A stretch of DNA of 64,000 nucleotides from Janthinobacterium agaricidamnosum (GTDB taxonomy: Bacteria; Pseudomonadota; Gammaproteobacteria; Burkholderiales; Burkholderiaceae_D), in contig NZ_CP033019.1 of NCBI RefSeq assembly GCF_003667705.1, forward strand, positions 2,108,001 to 2,172,000. The letters are read 5' to 3'. A program made the position numbers and the translations under genes. The notes under the pieces were generated by a model. That model did no database searches and had not been told where the DNA came from. It was given only the letters and a program-made list of their open reading frames with translations. Below, in pieces: positions 9,800 to 18,099 of the stretch. How positions within the stretch are numbered: the stretch's first letter is position 1; each line of letters starts with the position of its first letter.

Positions 9800-11062
9800 T
9801 TACTGCTGCGGCTTGTACCACTTGGCAAAGCCGGCCTGGATCTGACGCGCCGCGTCTTTCGGCGCCAGCTTGCCGTTCAGGACCTGGGCGTTGACATTCC
9901 ACAGCTCGTTTTCCATGCTCGGTTCGCCCCGGTTGAGGATTTGCGCGTTCAGGCGGATGGTCGAGGCGCAACTGGCGCGCCAGCCGTTCATCTGCTTGGC
10001 CACCGGATCCTTGATGGAAATCAAATGGTTCGACAGCGAGAAGAAGCCCGTCACCTTGTTGGTGTAGATGTCGGCGAATTCCTGCGAACCGAGCCAGGCG
10101 AGGAATTTGTAGGCGTCTTCCTTGTTCTTCGACTTCTTGTTGACGCTCATGCCGATGTCCGTGTGGTCGGAGATATAGCACTTGTCGCCGGCCTTGCGCA
10201 CGGGCGGGTTGAAGGCGCCCAGTTCCAGCTCCGGGTCCTGCTTGAAGTAGGCGATGTCCCAGGAGCCGGAAGGGTAGATGGCGGCCTTGCCCAGCGCGAA
10301 CTGGTTCTGGCTGTCGCCATAGGTTTGCGCGCTGGCACCCTTGGACAGATAGCTGCCCAGCCGGGCTTCATACTCCCAGGCGGCGACGAATTGCGGATCG
10401 GTAAACCTGGCCTTGCCCGCGATCAGCGCCTTGCGGCCATCCTCGCCCTTCCAGTAATTGGCGCCGATGCTGGTAAACACCACCTGGTTCGCTTCCCACT
10501 GGTCGGCCGTGCCCAGCGCCAGCGGCGCATACTTGCCGCTCTTCTTGACCGTTTCGAGCACCTTGAAGAATTCCTCTTCCGTGGCGGGCGGCTGCAGTTT
10601 CAGTTCGCGGAAGATTTTCTTGTTGTACAGGAAACCATGCATGACGGAGGCGATCGGCATGCAGAAGGTGTCCTTGCCATCGTCCGTCTGCCACGCCACC
10701 TTGGCCGAGGCGGGAAAATTCTCCATGCCGGCCTTGCCGTCGAGCTTTTCCAGCTGGCCCCGCTTGTACAGGGCCAGCGAGACGTCGAACGGGCGGCAAG
10801 CGAGCAAGTCGCCGGCCGTGCCGCCGCTCAGGCGCGCGTTCAGCGTGGAATCGTATTCGGTGGGGGCGGTGGGCGAAAACTTGATCTCGATGCCCGGATG
10901 CTTTTTCTGGAAGGCGGGGATGAGCACCGTTTCCCACAGGGTCTTGTCGTCCACGCGCCAGCTTTCGATGGTGAGCGTGCCCGCTTGCGCCGTGCCGCTG
11001 GCCAGCAGCAGGGCCAGCAATGTGTTGCGCGCGGCCACGCCGCCTTGTGCATGCAATCGCAT
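9800..11062 (-). CDS. Sugar ABC transporter periplasmic binding protein (family 1)
   Basis: Periplasmic binding protein of 420 residues leading the leftward sugar operon. The signal peptide ends near TAQA (about residue 27), and the mature part starts GTLTIESWRVDD. AFQKKHPGIEIKF, LSGGTAGDLLA and YPSGSWDIAYF are typical of family 1 sugar-binding proteins. AAGGAG lies 5 bases before the ATG. It is not closely similar to the GtsA-like protein at 20-1273. With a LamB-type porin in the operon, the ligand is probably an oligosaccharide. Confidence 0.9.
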   Translation of the reverse strand: MRLHAQGGVAARNTLLALLLASGTAQAGTLTIESWRVDDKTLWETVLIPAFQKKHPGIEIKFSPTAPTEYDSTLNARLSGGTAGDLLACRPFDVSLALYKRGQLEKLDGKAGMENFPASAKVAWQTDDGKDTFCMPIASVMHGFLYNKKIFRELKLQPPATEEEFFKVLETVKKSGKYAPLALGTADQWEANQVVFTSIGANYWKGEDGRKALIAGKARFTDPQFVAAWEYEARLGSYLSKGASAQTYGDSQNQFALGKAAIYPSGSWDIAYFKQDPELELGAFNPPVRKAGDKCYISDHTDIGMSVNKKSKNKEDAYKFLAWLGSQEFADIYTNKVTGFFSLSNHLISIKDPVAKQMNGWRASCASTIRLNAQILNRGEPSMENELWNVNAQVLNGKLAPKDAARQIQAGFAKWYKPQQ

Positions 11063-11417
11063 GATGTCTCCTTGTTGGTGTTGGTCTTGTTTGGCTGCCT
11101 GATACGCTGCAGTTGGCGGACAGTAGCATCGGGGGAAATGTGACGCCAGCTCCCGGCTTTGCGCTGACGATCATTTCTTATCTTGTTGATTTCAAAGGAT
11201 AATATTGAAATGTGCAGGGGCGCTTGCTTACCTTTCCTTACCGTTGGCCGCTGCCGTGGCGCGCCGCGCGGGGCGTCGGGCGGGCGGGGCCGCCTGGACG
11301 CCGTGCAAGATGGCGCAACAAAAGCTCACGTTTCTTTACAAATCAGGTGACTAAATTACCAACCTGCTGTTTTGTAGTTGGGCTATAGTTTGTCGCGACA
11401 AGAACAAGGGGACAGCA
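11063..11417. promoter_or_regulatory. Divergent control region between two sugar operons
   Basis: This 355-base gap has no gene. It contains a 23-bp dyad, ATTTCAA-N9-TTGAAAT (11189-11211), whose spacer holds TATTAT on the minus strand, a possible -10 box for the leftward operon. Near the rightward gene, TATAGT (11384-11389) is followed by the perfect palindrome TTGTCGCGACAA (11390-11401), which would overlap the transcription start. Both dyads are candidate operators; no -35 box is convincing. Confidence 0.45.
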
Positions 11418-12746
11418 TTGAAGACGCCACCGCGCAGCACCGCCGACCGCCATGCCGGGGCCGCCCGCCGTCGCGGCGTGGCGGCACTGGCACTGCTCTC
11501 ACTGATGTGGACCGGCGTGCCCGTGCGGGCCGAGCCGCTGCAAGTGCTGCACTGGTGGACCTCGACCGGCGAGCGCCGCGCGGCCGACGTGCTGGTGGCG
11601 CGCCTGGCGCAGGAAGGCGTCGAGTGGCGCGACGCGGGTATCGCGGGCGGCGCCGGCGTCGGCGCGGGCAAGGTGCTGAAGAGCCGCGTGCTGGCCGGCA
11701 ATTCGCCGGAAGTCATGCAGCTGATCGGCTACACGCTGGGCGAGTGGAGCGACCTGGGCCTGCTGCTGCAGCTCGACAGCGTCGCCGCCAGCAACAACTG
11801 GCGCGCAACCATGTATCCGACCGTGTGGGGCCTGCTGCAGAACCGCGGCCATACGATGGGCGTGCCGGCCGGCATCCACCGCATCAATACGCTGTTTTAC
11901 AACCGCAAGATTTTCCAGCGCCTGGGCCTGGCCGTGCCGCGCAGCTGGAGCGACTTCGAGCGCGTGGCCGCCACGCTGCGTCAGGCCGGCATCACGCCGC
12001 TGGCGCAAAGCAGCGAGGCGTGGCAAGTGGCCACCCTGTTCGAGACGCTGGTGCTGGCCGAATCGGGGCCTGCCTACTACCGCGCCCTGTTTGTCGACAA
12101 GAAAGCCGAGGCGTATGCGGACCCCCGCCTGCGGCACGCCTTGCAGCGCTTGAGGTCGCTCAAGCAATGGATGGCGGCGCCGCTGCGCGAACAGAGCTGG
12201 CCCGAGATGGCGCGCCAGGTCGGTGATGGCGAGGCGGCCATGTACATCATGGGCGACTGGGCGAAGGGCGAGCTGAACGCCTGGGGCCGCGCCACGGACG
12301 AGGTCTTCGGCTGCGCCGCCGCGCCCGACACGGGCGAATATCACCTGTACAGCATCGATACGCTGGCCATGTTCGCTTCCGACTACACGCACCAGGGCGC
12401 GCAGGAAAAGCTGGCGCAGGTGGTCGCTTCGCCGTCCGTGCAGCTCGAGTACAGCCAGGTAAAGGGTTCGATTCCCGCCTTGCGCCAGACCGACCTGTCG
12501 CGCCTGGACAGCTGTGGGCGCGCTTCGGCGCAGGCGTTCGCGCGCGGCGCCGCCTTCCAGGCGCCCAGCCTCGTGCACCGCATGGCCACCGATGAAACCA
12601 GCAAGGACGCCATCATCGCCGAGGTGCACCGCTATTTCCTGGACGAGACGATCAGCACGGCCGACGCCCAGCGCCGCATCGGCAGCATGTTGCAGGTGCT
12701 GAATAAAAAAGGACGAGACCATGTCACGCAAAATCCTGGTCGTTGA
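11418..12746 (+). CDS. Periplasmic sugar-binding protein linked to two-component system
   Basis: Paralogue of the GtsA-like protein at 20-1273. Both share H-WTS-GE near the mature N-terminus, AGGAG, and MGDWAKGE (here residues about 278-285), but no permease gene follows. Instead, its 3' end overlaps the response regulator gene by 26 bases. A hydrophobic signal stretch (VAALALLSLMWTGVPVRA) ends near residue 38. The start is probably the TTG at 11418, with AAGGGG 6 bases upstream; a GTG at about 11477 is an alternative. The likely role is presenting ligand occupancy to the periplasmic sensor domain of the kinase encoded two genes on. Binding of a hexose is inferred. Confidence 0.8.
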   Translation: MKTPPRSTADRHAGAARRRGVAALALLSLMWTGVPVRAEPLQVLHWWTSTGERRAADVLVARLAQEGVEWRDAGIAGGAGVGAGKVLKSRVLAGNSPEVMQLIGYTLGEWSDLGLLLQLDSVAASNNWRATMYPTVWGLLQNRGHTMGVPAGIHRINTLFYNRKIFQRLGLAVPRSWSDFERVAATLRQAGITPLAQSSEAWQVATLFETLVLAESGPAYYRALFVDKKAEAYADPRLRHALQRLRSLKQWMAAPLREQSWPEMARQVGDGEAAMYIMGDWAKGELNAWGRATDEVFGCAAAPDTGEYHLYSIDTLAMFASDYTHQGAQEKLAQVVASPSVQLEYSQVKGSIPALRQTDLSRLDSCGRASAQAFARGAAFQAPSLVHRMATDETSKDAIIAEVHRYFLDETISTADAQRRIGSMLQVLNKKGRDHVTQNPGR

Positions 12747-13434
12747 CGACGATCAAAAGACCCGCATGCTGTTGAAGGCATATTTAGAAAAGAATCAATA
12801 TGAGGTCAGCCTGGCGCACGATGGCGCCACCTTCCTGGCCGAATTCCACCGCCATGTCGACAGCCTGTCGCTGGTGATCCTCGACGTGATGCTGCCTGAC
12901 ACGGACGGCTTTGCCCTGTGCAAGGTGGTGCGCGCCCGCTCGAACGTGCCCATCATCATGCTGACGGCCAGCTCCGACGAGACGGACCGGGTGGTGGGCC
13001 TGGAGCTGGGCGCCGACGACTACATCGCCAAGCCCTACAGTCCGCGTGAATTGCTGGCGCGCATCAAGGCCATCCACCGCCGCACGGGCATCGACGCGGC
13101 GGCGCCGCCCCGCTACTACCGTTTCGTGGGCTTTACGCTCGACACGCTGGAACGCACGGTCACGGACGCGGACGGCGAGGCGCTGCAACTGACGGGCCTC
13201 GATTTCCAGCTGCTGCGCTATTTTGTCGAGCATCCGGGCGATATCCTCGACCGCAGCGTGCTGTGCGAACAGACGCGGGGGCGCGATGCGGGGCCGCTCG
13301 ACCGCTCGCTCGACGTGCAGGTGAGCCGGCTGCGGCTGCGCCTGAAGGATGATGGCAAGCAACCCGTGCTGATCAAGACGGTGCGCGGCGCCGGCTATGT
13401 GTTCTCGGCCGACGTCAGCAGTGCGCATGCCTGA
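12721..13434 (+). CDS. Response regulator, OmpR/PhoB family (GltR-like)
   Basis: Cytoplasmic DNA-binding regulator of 237 residues. The receiver domain has acidic residues D9-D11, phospho-acceptor D55 in VILDVMLPD, T82 and K104. A winged-helix domain (about 130-235) contains SLDVQVSRLRLRL and KTVRGAGYVF. It overlaps the binding-protein gene by 26 bases and the kinase gene by 8 bases, so the three are translated together. In Pseudomonas a GltR-type regulator paired with a GtrS kinase controls glucose transport; the same link to the nearby sugar operons is inferred. Confidence 0.88.
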   Translation: MSRKILVVDDDQKTRMLLKAYLEKNQYEVSLAHDGATFLAEFHRHVDSLSLVILDVMLPDTDGFALCKVVRARSNVPIIMLTASSDETDRVVGLELGADDYIAKPYSPRELLARIKAIHRRTGIDAAAPPRYYRFVGFTLDTLERTVTDADGEALQLTGLDFQLLRYFVEHPGDILDRSVLCEQTRGRDAGPLDRSLDVQVSRLRLRLKDDGKQPVLIKTVRGAGYVFSADVSSAHA

Positions 13435-14890
13435 GCGGGGCGCGCGCCGCCTGCTCGAGCGCCTGCTGCCGCCATCGCTGCTGGGCCGCCTGTCCGTCGT
13501 GATGGTGGCGGGCGTGCTGGCCACGCAACTGGTGGGTAACCTGATCTGGGCCGCGCAGCTGCGCCGCGACTCGGCCGTGGAAGCGCGCATGGCTTCGCAG
13601 CACCTGGCCCGCAGCGCTAGCAGCACCATCCGCTTCTTTCTCAGCCTGCCCGCCAATTACCGGCCCATCCTGATCCAGCAATTCCGCGAGATGGGCGGCA
13701 CGCGCTTCTTTGTCAACGTCAACCAGGGCCCGCTGGCCATCCGCGAAATCGCGCCGCACGCGCTGGCCGACACGGTGGTGGCGACCGTGGGCACGGCGCT
13801 GAAGAGCGACTTGCCGCAGCTGGCCGGCTACCGCGTGGGCTTCGCCTGGCCGGCTGACCTGGTGGTGGCCGACAGCGGCGCGCGCATCGGCGACTTGCCG
13901 GAAAACTGGGTCCAGCATATCTTGCTGCTGAAACCGAATCCGGCCCCCGTGCTGGTGATCCAGGCCGAACTGGAACCGGGTAACTGGCTGTACCTGGCGG
14001 CGCTGATGCCGAATCCATATTTCTTGCAAAGCAGCAACCCTTGGACCCTGGACCGGGTACTGCTGCAGGCGCTGTCGCTGGCGGCCGTGCTGCTGCTGTC
14101 CATCCTCGTCGTGCGCTGGACCACGCGGCCGCTGGCGGCCCTGTCGGATGCGGCCGAAGCGTTTGGCCGCGGCGAGACGCCGCCGCCCCTGCCGCAGACG
14201 GGCAGCCGCGAGTTCGTGCAGACGGCGCGCGCCTTTGGCGCCATGCGCGAGCGCATCCAGCGTTATCTGGAAGACCGCGAACGCCTGTTCGTGTCGATTT
14301 CGCACGACCTGCGCACGCCCATTACGCGTTTGAAACTGCGCACGGAACTGCTCGACGACGATGTGCAGCGCAATGAATTCCACGACGACCTCGACGAGCT
14401 GGACATGATGGTCAAGGGGGCGCTGCAATGCGTGAAGGATAGCGACATCCATGAAAACGCCACCGAGGTGCGGCTCGACGCCTTGCTGCAGCGCATGGTG
14501 CGCGGCGCCCAACTGGCCGGCCACGAAGTGCATTACGTGGAGACGGGCCTGAGCGTGACGGCCAAGCCCCTGGCGCTCAAGCGCGCCATCGGCAACTTGC
14601 TCGACAATGCCTTGTTTTACGGCAAGACGGCGCACCTGTCCGCGCGCCGCGAAGGCGAGCACATCGTCATCCGCATCCGCGACGACGGCCCCGGCGTGGC
14701 CGAAGAGGCGTTCGCCAGCCTGTTCCAGCCCTATGTGCGCCTGGAACATGGCCGCGAGCAGAATGCGCACGGCATGGGGCTGGGGCTCGGTATTGCGCGC
14801 AGCATCGTGCAGGCCCACGGCGGCGAGCTGAGCCTGGCCAACCACCGCGAGGGCGGCCTGGAAGCGACCATCCGCCTGCCGGCGCAGTAA
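13427..14890 (+). CDS. Sensor histidine kinase with periplasmic sensor domain (GtrS-like)
   Basis: Inner-membrane kinase of 487 residues. One membrane segment lies at about 20-43 and a second at about 205-225, enclosing a periplasmic domain of about 160 residues. Then come a HAMP region, the H-box SISHDLRTPITRLKLR with His about 293, the N-box NLLDNALFYG, and the G-boxes DDGPGV and GMGLGLGIAR. The ATG at 13427 (MPERGARR) overlaps the regulator's stop by 8 bases; an upstream in-frame start adds ten unlikely residues. It probably receives its signal from the binding protein encoded at the head of the operon. Confidence 0.87.
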   Translation: MPERGARRLLERLLPPSLLGRLSVVMVAGVLATQLVGNLIWAAQLRRDSAVEARMASQHLARSASSTIRFFLSLPANYRPILIQQFREMGGTRFFVNVNQGPLAIREIAPHALADTVVATVGTALKSDLPQLAGYRVGFAWPADLVVADSGARIGDLPENWVQHILLLKPNPAPVLVIQAELEPGNWLYLAALMPNPYFLQSSNPWTLDRVLLQALSLAAVLLLSILVVRWTTRPLAALSDAAEAFGRGETPPPLPQTGSREFVQTARAFGAMRERIQRYLEDRERLFVSISHDLRTPITRLKLRTELLDDDVQRNEFHDDLDELDMMVKGALQCVKDSDIHENATEVRLDALLQRMVRGAQLAGHEVHYVETGLSVTAKPLALKRAIGNLLDNALFYGKTAHLSARREGEHIVIRIRDDGPGVAEEAFASLFQPYVRLEHGREQNAHGMGLGLGIARSIVQAHGGELSLANHREGGLEATIRLPAQ

Positions 14891-14906
14891 GGCGCCGGCG
14901 GCAGCG

Positions 14907-16124
14907 TCAGGCCAGCAGCGCGCTGGGCACGCGCGGCGAGGACATCAGGTCGCGGAAGGCGCCCCAATGCGCGGCACGCGTCGCGCCCTGGCGCTCGACA
15001 TAGGCTTTCGCCATGTCCTGCCCCAGGTTGTAATTGATGACGTACGCGCCCATGGCATCGTAGAACTGCAGGCGCTGCGCGGATTTCTCGGCTGGATACA
15101 GGCGCACGTTGACCAGCCATTCCAGCGCTTCTTCGCGCGTGATGCTGCCTTCGAGGTACTGGCGCGCGATGTCGTTGTCGGCGTAGCTCAGTTTGACCAG
15201 CAAGGCATTGAGTTGCGCATAGCGGGGCGCCAGCGCCGGGTCCAGGCCGGCCAGCGGGTACAGCACCTGCTGTTCGAAGTCCAGCCTTTCCGCATCCGTA
15301 AAACTCAGTTCGATGCCGTAATTGGCCGTACCTTCGGCGATCAATGATTGCGGCGAATACAGCGGATAGATGCAGTATTCCATCCAGCCCTTGCCGCGCA
15401 CCAGGTCGCGTTCCAGCAGCACGTTGTAGACGTGGTGGCCCGGATACGCTTCGTGGCAACCGAGGTCGACGGCGCGATCGATGTACACGGGCAAGTCCGT
15501 ATTGATCTGGATCACGCTCTGGTAGTTGCCCTTGTACCAGTTGTAGCCGCTCCAGGGCTTGTCGGTGACAAATTCCAATACAAAATCTTCGCCGTCGGGC
15601 AGGGCGATGTAGCGCAGGGTGCGCTCGCGGCCCATGCGGATGGCCGCGTCCATGACGGCACGCAGCTTGTCGGCGGGAATGACGAGTTGCGCGCGCAAGG
15701 CGTTGACACGCGCGCTGACCGTGCCGGGACCGGGCAGCAGGGCGTCGATCTGCGCCACCAGGTCTTCGTAGTACGCACGGCTGTGATGGGGCGAGACGGC
15801 GTCGTACAGGCGCGCGCTTTCCGTATCGAAATCGAGGCGTGCGCCTTGCAGCATGTCCGCGCGCGCCAGCACGGCGTGCAACTGCTTGCGCAGGTTAAGG
15901 GCGCGCAGGCAAGGTTCGTCGGCCAGCAGGGCCAGCGCCTTGTCAGTCGCGGCTTTGATGTCGCTCAAACTCAATTGCTGTTCTACCGCTTCCTGTTGCC
16001 ATGCGGGCGGGCCGTAATAGGCGTCCACGTACGACGCATCGTGCTGGCCCATGGCCAGGACCAGCTTGACGTAGCGTTCGGCCACGTCGGCAAGGGGAGG
16101 GGAGTTGTTATCGTTATTCGTCAT
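14907..16124 (-). CDS. DUF885 family putative metallopeptidase
   Basis: Protein of 405 residues with the HEAYPGHH motif at residues 224-231, the hallmark of the DUF885 family of predicted zinc-dependent peptidases. A second conserved part, LIAEGTANYGIE, supplies a further likely metal or catalytic glutamate about 40 residues later. No signal peptide is visible (MTNNDNNSPPLADVAERY), so it is probably cytoplasmic. DUF885 proteins are often longer (about 550-600 residues), so this is a short form. It converges on the sensor kinase gene with a 16-base gap. The substrate is unknown. Confidence 0.75.
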   Translation of the reverse strand: MTNNDNNSPPLADVAERYVKLVLAMGQHDASYVDAYYGPPAWQQEAVEQQLSLSDIKAATDKALALLADEPCLRALNLRKQLHAVLARADMLQGARLDFDTESARLYDAVSPHHSRAYYEDLVAQIDALLPGPGTVSARVNALRAQLVIPADKLRAVMDAAIRMGRERTLRYIALPDGEDFVLEFVTDKPWSGYNWYKGNYQSVIQINTDLPVYIDRAVDLGCHEAYPGHHVYNVLLERDLVRGKGWMEYCIYPLYSPQSLIAEGTANYGIELSFTDAERLDFEQQVLYPLAGLDPALAPRYAQLNALLVKLSYADNDIARQYLEGSITREEALEWLVNVRLYPAEKSAQRLQFYDAMGAYVINYNLGQDMAKAYVERQGATRAAHWGAFRDLMSSPRVPSALLA

Positions 16125-16365
16125 GGCGGCAGGGTTTTTCGCGGTTGGGCAGCGCCGCTTATTGTATAGCGCAATCGGATGCGCGTGAGGCGTGTACGCG
16201 CCACATCATTTCTCTACAGTAACTGCGGAAGCGCATCTTGATATACATCAGTGATCCCGGCATTCGGCACCTGCGTCATGCGGTTTCGCCGCAAGATGGC
16301 GTGGTCTTCTTTTTTATGCAACCACGTGGATTTTCTCCTTGATCTTTCTTCGTTTATGGACGAAC
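16125..16365. promoter_or_regulatory. Gene-free region upstream of toxin-antitoxin pair
   Basis: The gap contains the promoter regions for the leftward DUF885 gene and the rightward toxin gene. CCACGTGG (16322-16329) is a perfect 8-bp palindrome, about 37 bases before the toxin start. It is a plausible operator for autoregulation by the HigA-like antitoxin. I see no gene and no convincing -10/-35 pair. Confidence 0.3.
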
Positions 16366-16731
16366 ATGCTGTACGAGATCCGGCACTATCTGACGTCATC
16401 GGGCAGGGATTTATATACGGAATGGCTGAAACGCCAGCGCGATACTACGGCCAGGGTGGCCATAGCCCGGCGCGTGCTGCGTATGATTCCCGGCAATTTT
16501 GGCGACCACAAGTTCTGCCACGATGGTGTGTGGGAATTGCGCATCGACGTGGGGGCCGGTTACCGCGTGTATTACGCCATCGCCGGCGAACAGATCATTT
16601 TATTGCTGTGCGGCGGCGACAAGCGCACGCAGCCGAAAGATATCGAGTACGCCTGTGCCTGCTGGCACGACTGGAAGGAGAGAGGACATGAAAGAGGAAC
16701 CAAGCAAACCACCGAGAGACCGCTCGCATGA
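16366..16731 (+). CDS. RelE/HigB-family toxin of type II toxin-antitoxin system
   Basis: Small basic protein of 121 residues. WELRIDVGAGYRVYYAI, preceded by KFCHDGVWEL and followed by ILLLCGGDKRTQ, is characteristic of the RelE-like addiction-module killer group, which are ribosome-dependent or related mRNA interferases. The start is the ATG at 16366 (MLYEIRHYL); in-frame residues further upstream do not belong to the fold. The last 14-15 residues extend past the usual end of the family and are encoded in the overlap with the antitoxin gene. Confidence 0.85.
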   Translation: MLYEIRHYLTSSGRDLYTEWLKRQRDTTARVAIARRVLRMIPGNFGDHKFCHDGVWELRIDVGAGYRVYYAIAGEQIILLLCGGDKRTQPKDIEYACACWHDWKERGHERGTKQTTERPLA

Positions 16732-17035
16732 CGAAGCGATGGCCGAGCTGTACCGCGACGACCCCGCTCTCGCCCTTGAACTGATCAACAATATCCTCGT
16801 CGATGGCGACCATGGCGAACTGCTGGCCGTGCTGCGCCAGCTGACGCGCGCCTTTGGCGGCGTGCCCGCCGTGGCGCAGGCGGCCAAGCTCAATCCTACC
16901 CAGCTGTACCGTACTTTGTCGCCCGAGGGCAATCCATCGCTGAGCACCTTGACCGCCATCCTCGATGCCATGGGCTTGCGGCTGGCCGTGGAGCCCAGGC
17001 AGCCCGAACGTCCATTTCCCGCGCCGGCCGCCTGA
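16688..17035 (+). CDS. HigA-like antitoxin (addiction module antidote, HTH)
   Basis: Antitoxin of 115 residues. A helix-turn-helix of the Xre type is visible at about 55-100 (FGGVPAVAQAAKLNPTQLYRTLS then LSTLTAILDAMGLRL). The start at 16688 has AGAGGA upstream and overlaps the toxin gene by 44 bases in another frame, an unusually long overlap. It should neutralise the preceding toxin and repress the shared promoter. Toxin-first order is typical of higBA-like modules. Confidence 0.85.
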   Translation: MKEEPSKPPRDRSHDEAMAELYRDDPALALELINNILVDGDHGELLAVLRQLTRAFGGVPAVAQAAKLNPTQLYRTLSPEGNPSLSTLTAILDAMGLRLAVEPRQPERPFPAPAA

Positions 17036-17048
17036 GTCCACGGGGCGC

Positions 17049-18071
17049 TTAGAACTCCACGGGCCGCGCTTCGCGCATCGCTTGCGTCATGGCCAGGCCG
17101 ATGCGCGTCGCTTCCGTCGCGTCGTGCAAGGTCAATGACAAGGTGCGCCGGCCCAGCGCCGCATCCGTGAACTCCTGCGCTTCGATCAAAAAGGCGTCGG
17201 CGAAGCGGGCATAGAAGTCCGGCGTGCATTCGTTGCGCACGCCGTGCGTATCGGAAATTTCCACCCTGTTCAGGCGCGGATTGCTGCCCACGGCCAGGCG
17301 GCCGCCCGTGCCGAACACTTCCGTCAGGGTTTCATGGCCGTGCGCCATGGTGCGCGAAGCCATGAAGCTGGCCATGCTGCCGTCGCTAAACTCGACCGTC
17401 GCCAGGCCGTTGTCGACGTCGCCGAACGTCTGCAAGCCCGTGTGGATGGCGTTGGTGCCGCTCGCATACACGCGTTTGGGCACGGGATTGCCCAGCAGCC
17501 AGCGCGCCAGGTCGATATCGTGCACGCTGCAATCGAGGAAGATGCCGCCGCTGGTGGGGGCGAAGCGCATGAAGGCGCCGCTGGGGTCGTTCTGGTCGCA
17601 GGTTTGCGAACGCACGAGATACGGCTTGCCGATGAGTCCTAGTGCGATCTTTTGCTGCGCGTCATGATAGCTGGCGTCGAAACGCCGCACGAAGCCGATC
17701 ATGATGGTCAGTTGCGGGTGGCGCGCCGCCTCCGCTTCCACCTTCAGGCAGTCGGCCAGGTCCAGCGATAGCGGTTTTTCGCAAAACACGTGCTTGCCGG
17801 CGCGCAAGGCGGCGATGATCTGGTCCGCATGCAGCGAGGTGGGCGTGACGAGGAAGACGGCGTCCAGGCCGGGATGGGCCAGCAGCGCATCGTAGTCGGC
17901 ATAGCCGGTGGTGATGCCGAGCTGGCTGGCGGCCCAGTCCAGTTCAGCCGGCACGGGGCTGCAGGCGGCCACGACTTCGGCGTTGGGCACGCGCTGCGCC
18001 AGGTTGATGGCGTGGCGCTGGCCCAGCCTTCCCAGGCCGACGATGCCGACTTTTAATGTTGGGGATGACAT
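17049..18071 (-). CDS. Gfo/Idh/MocA oxidoreductase, inositol dehydrogenase-like
   Basis: NAD(P)-dependent sugar/polyol dehydrogenase of 340 residues. The Rossmann motif GIVGLGRLGQRH is at residues about 9-20, the EKP motif (HVFCEKPLSL) at about 90-100, and the catalytic DCSVHDIDLARWLLG at about 170-185. It is the last gene of the leftward regulator operon, 28 bases after a second dehydrogenase. By position it probably oxidises an inositol isomer (myo- or scyllo-inositol). The exact substrate cannot be read from the sequence. Confidence 0.82.
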   Translation of the reverse strand: MSSPTLKVGIVGLGRLGQRHAINLAQRVPNAEVVAACSPVPAELDWAASQLGITTGYADYDALLAHPGLDAVFLVTPTSLHADQIIAALRAGKHVFCEKPLSLDLADCLKVEAEAARHPQLTIMIGFVRRFDASYHDAQQKIALGLIGKPYLVRSQTCDQNDPSGAFMRFAPTSGGIFLDCSVHDIDLARWLLGNPVPKRVYASGTNAIHTGLQTFGDVDNGLATVEFSDGSMASFMASRTMAHGHETLTEVFGTGGRLAVGSNPRLNRVEISDTHGVRNECTPDFYARFADAFLIEAQEFTDAALGRRTLSLTLHDATEATRIGLAMTQAMREARPVEF

Positions 18072-18099
18072 GTGGTCTCCAGATAGCTTTATTATTTGT

